A stretch of 64,000 nt of DNA from Arthrobacter sp. B3I4 (GCF_030816855.1 NZ_JAUSYK010000001.1:2046001-2110000), one strand, 5' to 3'; shown: positions 16,649 through 25,207, counted from the stretch's first letter. Numbers and translations are program-made. The notes: generated by a model from the sequence alone, not told the origin.

Positions 16649-17857
16649 CCCTGCCCGGCGTCGGCTGGTGTCCCGGAGCGTGAAGGCTGCGGCGAGCAGG
16701 GCCGCCGCGGCGGCCGATGCCGCCATGGCAGTAGCCATGGCGGTGTACGTTCCGAGCAAACCGGCCAGCAGCGGCCCGGCGGCCGGTGCGATGGCGATGA
16801 CCGCCGTCAGTGGAGCCGCGAACACCCCCTGCAGGGCGCCCAGGTTGCGGGTTCCCCACCGGTCCGCGACGATCGTGGCCTGCAGCAGCGTATGACATCC
16901 ACGGACCGCGCCGGCGAGCATTCCCGCTGCAACCAGCAACGGTACCGGTCCCGGCAGGACGGCCAGGAGGACGACGGCGCCGGCGGCCGTGCTGGTAATG
17001 ACGGGCAAGCGGACACCGGGCGGGATGGCGGCGAAGAGCAGGCGCCCGCCGACCTGCCCGGCGCCCACCAGTCCCAGGACAGCCGCGGCCGCGCCGTAGC
17101 TGGCACCCTTCTCCATCAGCAGGGGAACGATATTCAGCGTCGCAGTGTAGAGTCCCAGGCCCAGCAGGACCATCAAGAGCTGCAGCCCCAGGAATTCCGG
17201 ACTTCGCCGTACGGCGCGGACCGCGGCACGGTGCGCCGCGGCGGTGCCGCCGCTGGCTGCCCGGGTCCAGGACCGGTTGAGGTAGCGGGCGTGCAGCGGC
17301 ACCGTGACGACCCCCAGGATGACGGCCAGGACCGCGAAGGTGCCCCGCCAGCCGATCCCGGAGGTCAGGGCGGCCGTGAGAGGCGCGAAAATAGTGGAGG
17401 CGAATCCTGCTACCAGCGTCAGGACGGTCAGCGGCCGAAGGCGCGCAGGTCCGTACCACCGGCTTATCACGGTGAAGGCCGGCTGGTAGAGGACGGCAGC
17501 CTGCGCCATTCCGGCGGCCAGCCACCCGGCGAAGAAGACCGGCAGATTCGGTGCCGCCGCCACGAGCAGCAGGGCAAGCACCCCGACGGCGGATCCTCCG
17601 GTCATCAGCGTCCGGGGTCCCGTCCGGTCGAGGATCCTGCCGACGAAGATGCCGGCAACGGCCGAGAGCAGCAGGCCTGCGGAGAATGCTCCGGTAATCA
17701 GGACCGGGTCCCAGCCGGTGTCCTCGCTGATCGGCCGGACCGCGGTGACCAGGGCGTAGTAAAGCGCGCCCCAGCCGGTCGTCTGCGTGATGCACAGCGC
17801 GGCGAGGCCGCCGCGCGGTGCCCCGTCGGCCGTCAGCGCACGGCCCGGCTGCGGCAC
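16529..17857 (-). CDS. MFS transporter at the end of the ars operon
   Basis: A 442-residue protein with about 12 hydrophobic helices and the MFS motif A-like [20 protein letters not shown] between helices 2 and 3. It starts at GTG 17857, 14 bases after the arsO stop, so it is very probably the last gene of the acr3-arsC-arsT-arsO unit. MFS proteins of ars operons (for example ArsJ or ArsK) export arsenic species. ArsJ is unlikely because no GAPDH gene accompanies it. Export of an ArsO product or of antimonite is conjecture. About 40 C-terminal residues are encoded antisense to ynfA and are polar, so they are probably dispensable. Confidence 0.85.
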   Translation of the reverse strand: MPQPGRALTADGAPRGGLAALCITQTTGWGALYYALVTAVRPISEDTGWDPVLITGAFSAGLLLSAVAGIFVGRILDRTGPRTLMTGGSAVGVLALLLVAAAPNLPVFFAGWLAAGMAQAAVLYQPAFTVISRWYGPARLRPLTVLTLVAGFASTIFAPLTAALTSGIGWRGTFAVLAVILGVVTVPLHARYLNRSWTRAASGGTAAAHRAAVRAVRRSPEFLGLQLLMVLLGLGLYTATLNIVPLLMEKGASYGAAAAVLGLVGAGQVGGRLLFAAIPPGVRLPVITSTAAGAVVLLAVLPGPVPLLVAAGMLAGAVRGCHTLLQATIVADRWGTRNLGALQGVFAAPLTAVIAIAPAAGPLLAGLLGTYTAMATAMAASAAAAALLAAAFTLRDTSRRRAGSGRAAGRKHDDRHAYQADPRTDGVPAVRTEAVENHAPDK

Positions 17858-17871
17858 GTCAGTACCCGTTG

Positions 17872-19257
17872 TCAGTTCTCACCGGAACGGCCATGGCGCA
17901 GTCCGGTAGGGAAACCGACCAGCACCGGTTCGGGCGCGCCGCAGCAGCCGCCGGAGGTTTCCGCGCCAAGCCCCGCTGCTGCCGTGGCGGGAACGTCGCA
18001 GCTGGTGCCGACGTCAGAGGAGCAGACGCCGGTCTCCGGCAGTTCGAGCTGGACGGTGTCCGCAGCTTCACGGTCTCCGGCCAGAGCTGCGGCGACGGAG
18101 CGGACCTGTTCGTAGCCGGTGGCCAGCAGGAAAGTCGGGGCGCGGCCGTAGGATTTCATGCCGACAATGTAGAAGTCCTGCTCCGGGTGCGCCAGCATTC
18201 TGGCGCCGTGCGGTTCGACCGTGCCGCAGGAATGGAACTCGGGATCGATCAGCGGGCCCAGCTCCCGCGGGGCTTCCACGCCCGGGTCCAGTTCGAGCCG
18301 CAGCTCGCGGAGCATGTCCAGGTTGGGGCGGAACCCGGTGGCGGGCACGATTACGTCAGCCTCGAGGGTGCGGCCGTCTGCGGCGGTCAGCGCAACGGCA
18401 CCCCCGGCTGCGGCAACGCCGGCGATCCCGAAACCGGTGTGCAGTTCCACCGTGCCGGCCTCTACCAGAGCGCGGAGCCGGCTGCCGAGCTGGCCGCGGG
18501 CGGCGAGGCCGTCGGCGTCGCCGCCGCCGTACACCTTCGCTGCGGAGGCGCCACGGATCGCCCAGACGACCCTCGTCCCGGGCACCCGGGCTGCGAGCTC
18601 GGAGAGATTGATCAGGGTGTTGGCCGCGGAGTGGCCGGCGCCCACCACGACGGCGGTGCGCCCGGCAAAGGCTTCACGGTCCCGGCCCAGCACGTCCGGC
18701 AGCGGAGTGGAGATGTGGGCGGCTGCAGCACTCTCGCCCGCTGCGGGCAGCCCGGAGATCCCCAACGGGTTGCGGGTGGACCAGGTGCCTGAGGCGTCAA
18801 TCACAGCGGCGGCTTGGTAGTCACGGGTCCCGCCGTTGGCTTCCTCGACCCGGACCAGGAAGGGGGTGGTGGCGCGGTTCCGGCTGTGTGTCTTGTCCAT
18901 CCCAAGGCGGGTGACGGCGGTGACGCGGGCGCCGGTGTGCAGGCGGGACGCTATTGCCGGAAGCGCGGCGAGCGGGGCGAGGTACTGGTCGATGAGTTCA
19001 CCGCCGGTCGGCAGGGCCGCTGGTGCCGGTGCTTCCCAGCCCGTGGCGGCAAGCAGGCGGACGGCGGCGGCGTCGGTGTTGTACTGCCAGGGCGAGAACA
19101 ACCGGATGTGGCGCCACTGTTCGATCGCTGCGGCCGCCGTCGGACCGGCCTCCAGGATCAGCGGTTCAATGCCGCGCTCGAGCAGGTGCGCCGCCGCGGC
19201 GAGGCCGGTCGGCCCGGCTCCGATGACAACGACGGGAAGGGTGTTGGTTACAGCCAT
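17872..19257 (-). CDS. arsO: ArsO-type flavin-dependent monooxygenase/oxidoreductase with cysteine-rich C-terminus
   Basis: A 461-residue flavoprotein with an N-terminal FAD site, VVVIGAGPTGLAAAAHLLE (about residues 8-26), a second dinucleotide-binding motif VVVGAGHSAANTLINL near 200, and ATGFRPNLDM before the C-terminal domain, the pattern of FMO-like enzymes. AGAGGA precedes the ATG. Its position next to arsT and arsC reproduces the arsRBOCT gene set known from the Streptomyces plasmid pHZ227, on which the symbol rests. Unusual is a tail of about 50 residues with CSSDVGTSC and GGCCGAPE, four cysteines suited to binding trivalent arsenic. The reaction and substrate are not settled by sequence. 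Confidence 0.78.
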   Translation of the reverse strand: MAVTNTLPVVVIGAGPTGLAAAAHLLERGIEPLILEAGPTAAAAIEQWRHIRLFSPWQYNTDAAAVRLLAATGWEAPAPAALPTGGELIDQYLAPLAALPAIASRLHTGARVTAVTRLGMDKTHSRNRATTPFLVRVEEANGGTRDYQAAAVIDASGTWSTRNPLGISGLPAAGESAAAAHISTPLPDVLGRDREAFAGRTAVVVGAGHSAANTLINLSELAARVPGTRVVWAIRGASAAKVYGGGDADGLAARGQLGSRLRALVEAGTVELHTGFGIAGVAAAGGAVALTAADGRTLEADVIVPATGFRPNLDMLRELRLELDPGVEAPRELGPLIDPEFHSCGTVEPHGARMLAHPEQDFYIVGMKSYGRAPTFLLATGYEQVRSVAAALAGDREAADTVQLELPETGVCSSDVGTSCDVPATAAAGLGAETSGGCCGAPEPVLVGFPTGLRHGRSGEN

Positions 19258-19344
19258 GGTGTCCTCTGATCATCCGGCGGGGTGGTGGGTGTTTGCTGGG
19301 CGCCTGCCGGTCCTTGGGAGACCGGCAGGCGGTGGAGCCTCTGG

Positions 19345-20322
19345 TCAGGAGTGGATGGGTGCCTCGACCAGCGCGGTGGCGATGCTGTCGGCGTCCTCGA
19401 GCGCGGCCAGGTAGCGTTCGGCGTCGAGGGCGGCTGCGCAACCGGTGCCGGCGGCGGTGATGGCCTGCCGGTAGCGGTGGTCCACTGCGTCGCCGCAGGC
19501 AAAGACGCCGCTGAGGTTGGTCACTGTGGTGGGGGAGTCGACCTTGATGTAGCCCTCGGCGTCGAGGTCCACCTGGCCGTGCAGCAGTTCGGTCCGCGGC
19601 ACGTGGCCGATCGCGACGAAGATGCCGGTGGCACCCTGTTCGCGGGTTTCGCCGGTGACCGTGTCGGTCAGGGTAACGCCGGTGACCTTGCCCTCGCCGT
19701 GGATCTTGGTGATGGCGGAGTTCCAGGCGAAGCGGATTTTGGGGTTGTCCTTGGCGCGCTGGGCCATGATCCGGGAGGCGCGGAGCTCGTTTTTGCGGAC
19801 GACCACCGTCACGGTCTTGCCGAAGCGGGTCAGGAAGGTTGCCTCCTCCATGGCGGAGTCGCCGCCGCCGACGACGATGATGTCCTGGTCGCGGAAGAAG
19901 AACCCGTCGCAGGTTGCGCACCAGGAAACGCCGTGGCCGCTGAGCTTCTTCTCCTCCGGCAGGCCCAGCTCCTTGTAGGCGGACCCGGTGGCGAGGATGA
20001 CGGCCGGCGCTTCATGCGTCTCACCGGCGGCGGTGACCACGCGCTTGAGGTGCCCGGTGAGCTGGACCTCGGTGACGTCGTCGAACACCACCTGGGCGCC
20101 GAACTTTTCGGCCTGCTGCTGCAGCCCGTCCATCAGCTCCGGGCCTTGGACGCCGGCAGGAAAACCGGGAAAGTTCTCCACCTCGGTGGTGTTCATCAGG
20201 GCACCGCCGGCGGTGACAGCGCCCGCGATGACGAGCGGCGACAGGCCTGCCCGGGCGGCGTAGATGGCGGCGGTGTAGCCGGCAGGGCCGGAACCGATGA
20301 TGATCAGTTGCTGGGTGCTCAT
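19345..20322 (-). CDS. arsT: Thioredoxin reductase of the ars operon (ArsT)
   Basis: A 325-residue low-molecular-weight thioredoxin reductase. The FAD motif is LIIIGSGPAGYTAAIYAARA (about residues 6-25), the redox pair is WCATC (about 139-143), the NADPH motif is IIVVGGGDSAMEEATFL, and the closing signature is GVFACGDAVDHRYRQAITAA. The start is ATG 20322 with AGGAG upstream. Lying 31 bases after arsC, it probably supplies electrons through a thioredoxin to recycle ArsC, or acts on ArsO. It may instead be the housekeeping trxB, but trxB is normally linked to trxA, which is not present here. Confidence 0.85.
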   Translation of the reverse strand: MSTQQLIIIGSGPAGYTAAIYAARAGLSPLVIAGAVTAGGALMNTTEVENFPGFPAGVQGPELMDGLQQQAEKFGAQVVFDDVTEVQLTGHLKRVVTAAGETHEAPAVILATGSAYKELGLPEEKKLSGHGVSWCATCDGFFFRDQDIIVVGGGDSAMEEATFLTRFGKTVTVVVRKNELRASRIMAQRAKDNPKIRFAWNSAITKIHGEGKVTGVTLTDTVTGETREQGATGIFVAIGHVPRTELLHGQVDLDAEGYIKVDSPTTVTNLSGVFACGDAVDHRYRQAITAAGTGCAAALDAERYLAALEDADSIATALVEAPIHS

Positions 20323-20353
20323 GGAAACTCCTGGGTCTGGCTTTGGTTGCTGG

Positions 20354-20776
20354 TTATTTGGCGGCTGGGGAGAGCGAGGCAATGAGGTCCTCGATGCGGG
20401 TCTTGATTTCGTCCCGGATGGGCCGGACTGCCTCGACGCCCTGCCCGGCAGGGTCTTCTAGTTCCCAGTCCTCGTAGCGCTTGCCCGGGAAGATCGGGCA
20501 GGTGTCGCCGCAGCCCATGGTGATGACGACGTCGGACTCCTTGACAGCCTCGGTGGTGAGGACCTTCGGGATCTCGGCAGACATGTCAATACCGAGCTCC
20601 GCCATGGCCTCGACGGCGGCGGCGTTGACCTGCTCGGCGGGCTGGGAGCCGGCGGAGCGGACCTCAATGGCGCCCTTGGAAAGCGTCGTGAGGAAGGCGG
20701 CGGCCATCTGCGACCGGCCGGCGTTGTGGACGCAGACGAACAGGACGGAAGGTTTCCTGGCGGTTTCGGTGCTCAT
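20354..20776 (-). CDS. arsC: Arsenate reductase, LMW-phosphatase (thioredoxin-linked) family
   Basis: A 140-residue ArsC that reduces arsenate to arsenite. The phosphatase-like loop CVHNAGRS (C15-S22) holds the nucleophilic cysteine, and VRSAGSQPAEQVN follows as in the family. C89 and C93 in MGCGDTCPIF correspond to the redox pair C82/C89 of the S. aureus pI258 enzyme but are closer together (three residues between instead of six). DPAGQGVEAVRPIRDEIKTR near the C-terminus is the standard end. An adjacent thioredoxin reductase favours thioredoxin as reductant, though actinobacterial relatives can use mycothiol. Confidence 0.93.
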   Translation of the reverse strand: MSTETARKPSVLFVCVHNAGRSQMAAAFLTTLSKGAIEVRSAGSQPAEQVNAAAVEAMAELGIDMSAEIPKVLTTEAVKESDVVITMGCGDTCPIFPGKRYEDWELEDPAGQGVEAVRPIRDEIKTRIEDLIASLSPAAK

Positions 20777-20800
20777 GCGGTTCTCCTGAAGTCTGGGAAG

Positions 20801-21898
20801 CTAGCGGGAAACGGGGCTGGCGGCGAAGTAACGAGTACGGGCCCACAGGGCCACGTACACCAGTGCAACAAGGACCGGCACCTCGATCAAGGGGCCGACG
20901 ACGCCGGCCAGAGCCTGGCCTGAGGTGACGCCGAAGGTGCCGATCGCCACGGCGATGGCGAGTTCGAAGTTGTTGCCTGCGGCCGTGAACGCAAGCGTGG
21001 TGGTCTTGGCATACCCGAGCTCCAGCCGCCTGCCGATCAGCATGCCGGCGCCAAAGACGACAAGGAAGTAGACCAGCAGCGGCAACGCGATCCGCGCGAC
21101 GTCGAGCGGGCGGGAGGTGATGGTGCCGCCCTGGAGGGCGAAGAGCAGGGTGATGGTGAACAGCAGACCGTACAGCGCCCACGGACCCAGCTTGGGCAGG
21201 AACCTGGCTTCGTACCAGTCGCGGCCCCGGGCCTTTTCACCAAGGGTGCGGGTGAGGAATCCGGCCAGCAGCGGGATGCCGAGGAACACGAGTACGGAGC
21301 CTGTGATGGCCCAGAAGGAGAAGTCCGCGCTGGACGTCGGCAGCCCAAGCCAGGACGGCAGGAGCTGGAGGTAGAACCAGCCCAGGGCGCCGAACGCGAG
21401 GACCTGGAAGACGGAGTTGATGGCCACCAGCACGGCGGCGGCTTCACGGTCGCCGCAGGCCAGGTCGTTCCAGATCATCACCATGGCGATGCAGCGGGCC
21501 AGTCCCACAATAATCAGCCCGGTGCGGTACTCCGGAAGGTCCGGGATGAAGATCCAGGCCAGGGCGAACATGAACGCCGGGGCCAGCAGCCAGTTCAGGA
21601 CCAGGGAGGTAATCAGGAGCTTGCGGTCGCCGATCACGCGGTGGGTCTGGTCGTAACGGACCTTGGCGAGCACCGGATACATCATGACCAGCAGGCCGGC
21701 AGCGATCGGCAGCGAGACCCCGCCGACCTTTGCCGCTTCCAGCGTGGTGTTCAGGCCTGGAACGACGTCCCCCAGCAGCAGGCCGAGGGCCATCGCGGCG
21801 ATGATCCAGACAGGCAGGAACCGGTCCAGGGTGGAGAGCCTGCCGATGACGGCGGCCTCGCCTCCTGGCGACGGCGGCAAGTCAGTCTGGATGCTCAC
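20801..21898 (-). CDS. acr3: Arsenite efflux permease, ACR3 family
   Basis: A 365-residue membrane protein with about ten helices that exports arsenite by proton antiport. Diagnostic ACR3 residues are present: the helix-4 cysteine in GLARCIAMVMIWNDLACGD and the glutamate in GPLIEVPVLVALVYVALW near the C-terminus; AAGNNFELAIAVAIGTFG is also conserved. It is the first gene of the leftward ars operon. Its promoter region contains a TCGATA/TATCGA dyad shared with the divergent arsR. arsC follows after 24 bases. Confidence 0.95.
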   Translation of the reverse strand: MSIQTDLPPSPGGEAAVIGRLSTLDRFLPVWIIAAMALGLLLGDVVPGLNTTLEAAKVGGVSLPIAAGLLVMMYPVLAKVRYDQTHRVIGDRKLLITSLVLNWLLAPAFMFALAWIFIPDLPEYRTGLIIVGLARCIAMVMIWNDLACGDREAAAVLVAINSVFQVLAFGALGWFYLQLLPSWLGLPTSSADFSFWAITGSVLVFLGIPLLAGFLTRTLGEKARGRDWYEARFLPKLGPWALYGLLFTITLLFALQGGTITSRPLDVARIALPLLVYFLVVFGAGMLIGRRLELGYAKTTTLAFTAAGNNFELAIAVAIGTFGVTSGQALAGVVGPLIEVPVLVALVYVALWARTRYFAASPVSR

Positions 21899-21948
21899 GG
21901 GACTCCTGTACTGCTGAGCTGTACGGCTTAGCTTGAAATTGATGGTTG

Positions 21949-22001
21949 TCGATACGAAGTATTCCCAACTATATCGATCAATGTCAATCTATGTGCATAA
22001 T
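21949..22001. promoter_or_regulatory. Divergent ars promoters with candidate ArsR operator
   Basis: TTGTCGATA (21946-21954) and TATCGATCAA (21972-21981) form an inverted repeat. On the minus strand TTGACA (21987-21982), an 18-base spacer and AATACT (21963-21958) make a plausible acr3 promoter, and the dyad covers its spacer and start point, as expected for a repressor site. On the plus strand CATAAT (21996-22001) lies seven bases before the arsR ATG, implying a leaderless or very short-leader arsR message; no good -35 is seen for it. Confidence 0.6.
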
Positions 22002-22007
22002 GGATGC

Positions 22008-22358
22008 ATGAGTTCTCTGCAAACTGTCGGACGGCCCCTCGATACCGCCTGCTGCGCTCCGTCGGGCCCGACTGTCATCAGTGCGGAAGACGCCCGCCGG
22101 ACGGCATTGGTGTTCAAGGCTCTGTCCGACCCCAACCGCCTGCGGCTGCTCTCGATCGTCAAGGGGGAGGCTTCCGGCGAATCCTGTGTTTGCGACTTGA
22201 CCGAGCCCTTGGAGCTGGGTCAACCCACCGTGTCCCATCATTTGAAGATCCTTGTGGACGCCGGGCTGCTGCACCGCGAAAAGCGGGGCACCTGGGCGTA
22301 TTACTCCCTGGTTCCCGGTGCCCTCGAGGAGACCGCGGGCCTCTTGGCGTCACTGTAA
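22008..22358 (+). CDS. arsR: ArsR-family arsenite-responsive repressor
   Basis: A 116-residue winged-helix repressor that releases the ars promoters when it binds As(III). ATG 22008 is chosen because it places the paired cysteines exactly at C15 and C16 (DTACCAPS), the positions used for arsenite in Corynebacterium glutamicum ArsR. The frame extends upstream to 21933 with no ribosome-binding site. A second metalloid motif, ESCVCDL (C60 and C62), matches the CVC of E. coli ArsR, so both site types coexist. The recognition helix region is QPTVSHHLKILVDAGLLHRE. It is divergent from acr3 and probably represses both directions. Confidence 0.93.
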   Translation: MSSLQTVGRPLDTACCAPSGPTVISAEDARRTALVFKALSDPNRLRLLSIVKGEASGESCVCDLTEPLELGQPTVSHHLKILVDAGLLHREKRGTWAYYSLVPGALEETAGLLASL

Positions 22359-22420
22359 GCCCTTGAGGCTGCGCCCAGCCCGATTGACCTGAGAACAGGA
22401 CCGCCAACAAGGAGGACACC

Positions 22421-22657
22421 ATGCACACCGAGGCTCCCACGGCAGACGAGCGGCTGCGCGCCATGCTGGAGAACATCCGGACCGCAACCGCGAACACGCG
22501 CCAGGCGATGGATTCTCCCGGCGACGAGAACTGGGTGCAGGACGGCGAGTCCGACGCCGAGTACCTCCGGTCGATCCAACGGGACACGGTTGCCAAGCTG
22601 GAAGCCACCGCCCGGGACATCGAAGCACTGCTGGCCGAGCGGCTCAGGCAGGCATAG
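22421..22657 (+). CDS. Small helical protein downstream of arsR, hypothetical
   Basis: A 78-residue, acidic, almost entirely helical protein (for example DERLRAMLENIRTATANTRQ and DTVAKLEATARDIEALLAER, with heptad-like leucine spacing). AAGGAGG lies at good distance before the ATG, so it is very likely translated. It starts 62 bases after arsR on the same strand, and its last 14 bases overlap the 3' end of the convergent arsA gene. It has no cysteines, so it is not an ArsD-type metallochaperone. I do not recognise it. A role in the arsenic response is inferred from position only. Confidence 0.6.
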   Translation: MHTEAPTADERLRAMLENIRTATANTRQAMDSPGDENWVQDGESDAEYLRSIQRDTVAKLEATARDIEALLAERLRQA

Positions 22658-24407
22658 AGCTAAGCGAACTCAGCGCCGCCAGCTTCTCCCCACCCACCGG
22701 CTCTTCAGGCAGCAACGGAACGACGGCGACTCGGTCCGCCAGCGTGTGCACCTTCGTAATCTGCTCAATTTCACTTGCGGCCCGGGCCCGCAGGAACGGC
22801 GTCTGCGGGTGTGCTGCAGCGATCGAGTTGTTGATGACCCAGGCCCACGGGTGAATTCCGGCCCTTTCAAGATCGCCCTGTAGTTCCTCGGCTTCAAGGA
22901 CAGGCGTCGTTTCCGCCAGCGTGACGAGAATGACCTTGGTCTGGGCAGGGTCCTGGAGCCGCATCAGCGGCGTCACGAATCCCATGGTGTCGCCCACCTG
23001 ACGGGCGATCTCCCGATGGTAGGAGCCTGTCGCGTCCAGGAGCAACAGCGTGTGCCCGGTCGGGGCCGTGTCGATCACCACGAAGTGCCGGCGGGATTCC
23101 TGCACCACCTTGGAGAACTGCCGGAAGACGGCCACCTCGTCGGTGCACGGCGACATCAGGTCTTCAGCGAGGGCTGCCCGTCCGTCATCGTCCAGGTTCC
23201 GGCCCTTGGTCGCCATCACGTGACTTCGATACTCGGCAATGGCCGCCTCCGGGTCGATGCGCGACACCGTCAGGCCGGGAACGGACCCGTGGAGTGTTTC
23301 GGTAAGGTGCGCTGCCGGATCGGTCGTGGTCAGGTGGACCGCATGCCCGCGCCTGGCCAGGGCGACGGCGATGGCGGCCGCCACGGTCGTCTTCCCGACG
23401 CCGCCCTTGCCCATGCACATCACCAGGCCGTGGCCGTCCGCCTCAACTTCGTTCACCAGGGCAGCCAGCGGTGCGTCCTCAATCTCCGGCACCAGCGCCG
23501 GATCGAGGGTGATGTCGGCGCCGGAGGTGGCCGGGAACAGGGATTCCAGTGCCGCAATGCCGACCATGTTGCCAGATTTCAGATCCAGAACATCGCGGGG
23601 TAGCCCGGCGACCACGTCCGGAATGGCAGTGATGGCAGCAGCTTCCCGGGCGCGCAGGGCCTGCGCCAGATCCTCATCCCCTGCCGCTTCCGGGAGGACG
23701 CCATTGACGACGACGTATCCTCCCCGGATTCCGATCTGGTTGAGTTCGAGGTATGTCCTCTCGATTTCCGCCAGTGACGAGGTCTGGGCGCGGGCGACCA
23801 GGACCAGCCGGGTCCGTGCCGGATCAGTGAGTGCTTGGACAGCCTTGGCGTACACCTGCTTGTGCTTCTCAAGCCCCGACAAAGGGCCCAGACAGGACGG
23901 GTCGCCCTTGCCTGCCGCCAGGAAATCGGTCCATGAACCGGGCAGTTGCAGCAGCCGGATCGTGTGGCCCGTCGGGGCGGTATCGAAAATGATGTGGTCA
24001 TACGCACCGTAGGCCGTGTCGTCGGCGAGCAGGCCGGTGAATTCATCGAAGGAAGCGATCTCCGTTGTGCACGAGCCCGAAAGGCTCTCGGCGATGCCGG
24101 CCAATTCGGTCTCGGGCAGGAGGCCCCGGACGGGCGAGATGATCCGTTCACGGTACGCCTCGGCTGCCTGTTCCGGGTCAATTTCCAGCGCGCAGAGACC
24201 CGGCGCATCAGGGATGTCGGTGACGGTGTTCCCGATGGTCACGCCGAAGACCTGTCCGACATTGGAAGCAGGGTCGGTGCTGACCAGCAGGACTTTTTTG
24301 CCGGTCCTGGCGAGGGCCAACGCGGTTGCACAGGCCACAGAAGTCTTGCCGACGCCGCCCTTGCCCGTGAAGAACAGGAACCGTGGTGCTTTCTCGAGAA
24401 ACTTCAC
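22644..24407 (-). CDS. arsA: ArsA arsenical pump-driving ATPase, tandem (A1-A2) form
   Basis: A 587-residue ATPase with two homologous halves. Each half has a deviant P-loop (GKGGVGKTS at residues 15-23 and GKGGVGKTTVAAAIAVAL near 335), a DTAPTGHT signature and a DPA(S/A) switch. The metalloid-site cysteines appear in SLSGSCTTEIASFDEF and DLMSPCTDEVAVFRQF. GTG 24407 is preferred, giving MKFLEKAPRFLFFTG; a GTG at 24425 is possible. ArsA converts arsenite efflux into an ATP-driven process, usually with ArsB but also with Acr3. No arsD is present, and arsA is not in the acr3 operon but convergent to arsR. Confidence 0.93.
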   Translation of the reverse strand: MKFLEKAPRFLFFTGKGGVGKTSVACATALALARTGKKVLLVSTDPASNVGQVFGVTIGNTVTDIPDAPGLCALEIDPEQAAEAYRERIISPVRGLLPETELAGIAESLSGSCTTEIASFDEFTGLLADDTAYGAYDHIIFDTAPTGHTIRLLQLPGSWTDFLAAGKGDPSCLGPLSGLEKHKQVYAKAVQALTDPARTRLVLVARAQTSSLAEIERTYLELNQIGIRGGYVVVNGVLPEAAGDEDLAQALRAREAAAITAIPDVVAGLPRDVLDLKSGNMVGIAALESLFPATSGADITLDPALVPEIEDAPLAALVNEVEADGHGLVMCMGKGGVGKTTVAAAIAVALARRGHAVHLTTTDPAAHLTETLHGSVPGLTVSRIDPEAAIAEYRSHVMATKGRNLDDDGRAALAEDLMSPCTDEVAVFRQFSKVVQESRRHFVVIDTAPTGHTLLLLDATGSYHREIARQVGDTMGFVTPLMRLQDPAQTKVILVTLAETTPVLEAEELQGDLERAGIHPWAWVINNSIAAAHPQTPFLRARAASEIEQITKVHTLADRVAVVPLLPEEPVGGEKLAALSSLSSMPA

Positions 24408-24474
24408 GCTTCCCAGCCTATCCACCCCGCCCGCCGGTCAGAAGGGCGGGAGGCGCGCAGGGGGGCAAAGAGAA

Positions 24475-24500
24475 GAACCCCGGTCCGAAGACCGGGGTTC
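24475..24500 (-). terminator. Terminator of tRNA-Leu
   Basis: GAACCCCGGTC (24475-24485) and GACCGGGGTTC (24490-24500) form a perfect 11-bp stem with a CGAA loop. On the minus strand it is followed by TTCTCTTT, seven bases downstream of the tRNA-Leu 3' end. Confidence 0.8.
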
Positions 24501-24506
24501 CGCAAG

Positions 24507-24588
24507 TGCGCAAGGGGGGACTTGAACCCCCACGCCCGAAGGCACAGGAACCTAAATCCTGCGTGTCTACCAATTCCACCACTCGCGC
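24507..24588 (-). tRNA. tRNA-Leu (anticodon TAG)
   Basis: An 82-nucleotide tRNA. Acceptor GCGCGAG pairs with CTTGCGC, discriminator A. The seven-base anticodon loop TTTAGGT gives anticodon TAG, reading CTA/CTG-type leucine codons. A long variable arm (TGCCTTCGGGCGT) confirms a class II tRNA, and the T-arm GGGGGTTCAAGTCCCCC is canonical. CCA is not encoded. It follows the start of arsA by about 100 bases and precedes a good terminator. Confidence 0.95.
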
Positions 24589-24706
24589 GCGGCGTTGCCG
24601 TTCGGATCCCGGGACCCTCGACGGCGGATGCCGACACTCAGTCTACAGGCCGGCCCAGCGCCGTGTGCCCGGTCCGGGCCGACTGGTCCGCCCCCGCTTC
24701 TGCTAG

Positions 24707-25180
24707 CTAGGCGGCGACTTTCAGGTCGCGGAGCAGCTTGGCGACATGGCCGGTGGCGCGGACGTTGTACTGCGCCAGGGCGACCTTGCCGTCGGGCCCC
24801 ACCACGACCGTGGAACGAATGAGGCCGTCGTAGCTGCGGCCGTAGTTCTTCTTTTCGCCCCATGCTGCATATGCCTCCGCGACCGCATGGTCCGGATCGG
24901 AGAGCAGCGGGAAAGGGAGCCCCTCGGCTTCGGCAAAAGCGGCAAGTTTCTCGACCGGGTCGGGGGAGATGCCGACGACGTCGTAGCCGGCTCCCTGGAG
25001 GGCGGCGAGAGAGTCGCGGAAGTCGCAGGCCTGCTTAGTGCACCCCGGTGTGGCGGCGGCGGGGTAGAAGTAGACAACCGTGTTTCGCCCGCGAAAATCC
25101 TGCAGGCCGACGCTGTTGCCAGTGGAATCGGAAAGACGGAAGTCGGGCGCGGCATCCCCGGGTACAAGGCGTTCTGCCAT
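24707..25180 (-). CDS. bcp: Thiol peroxidase, BCP/PrxQ family
   Basis: A 157-residue cytoplasmic peroxiredoxin that reduces hydrogen peroxide and organic hydroperoxides using thioredoxin. The peroxidatic site is PGCTKQAC with C47 and, five residues on, the PrxQ-type resolving C52, preceded by the usual VVYFYPAAATPG segment. DVVGISPDPVEKLAAFAEAE and FPLLSDPDHAVAEAYAAWGE match the family throughout. It is divergent from a MarR-type regulator, and its upstream region has a CTCAG/CTGAG dyad, suggesting control by that regulator. Confidence 0.94.
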   Translation of the reverse strand: MAERLVPGDAAPDFRLSDSTGNSVGLQDFRGRNTVVYFYPAAATPGCTKQACDFRDSLAALQGAGYDVVGISPDPVEKLAAFAEAEGLPFPLLSDPDHAVAEAYAAWGEKKNYGRSYDGLIRSTVVVGPDGKVALAQYNVRATGHVAKLLRDLKVAA

Positions 25181-25207
25181 CGTTTCTCCTTGAAAATTAT
25201 GCGAATA

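Noticed and set aside
24407..24588. tRNA-Leu as the attachment site of an ars-carrying integrative element
   Set aside because: I found no second copy of the tRNA 3' end at the other side of the ars genes and no integrase in the window.
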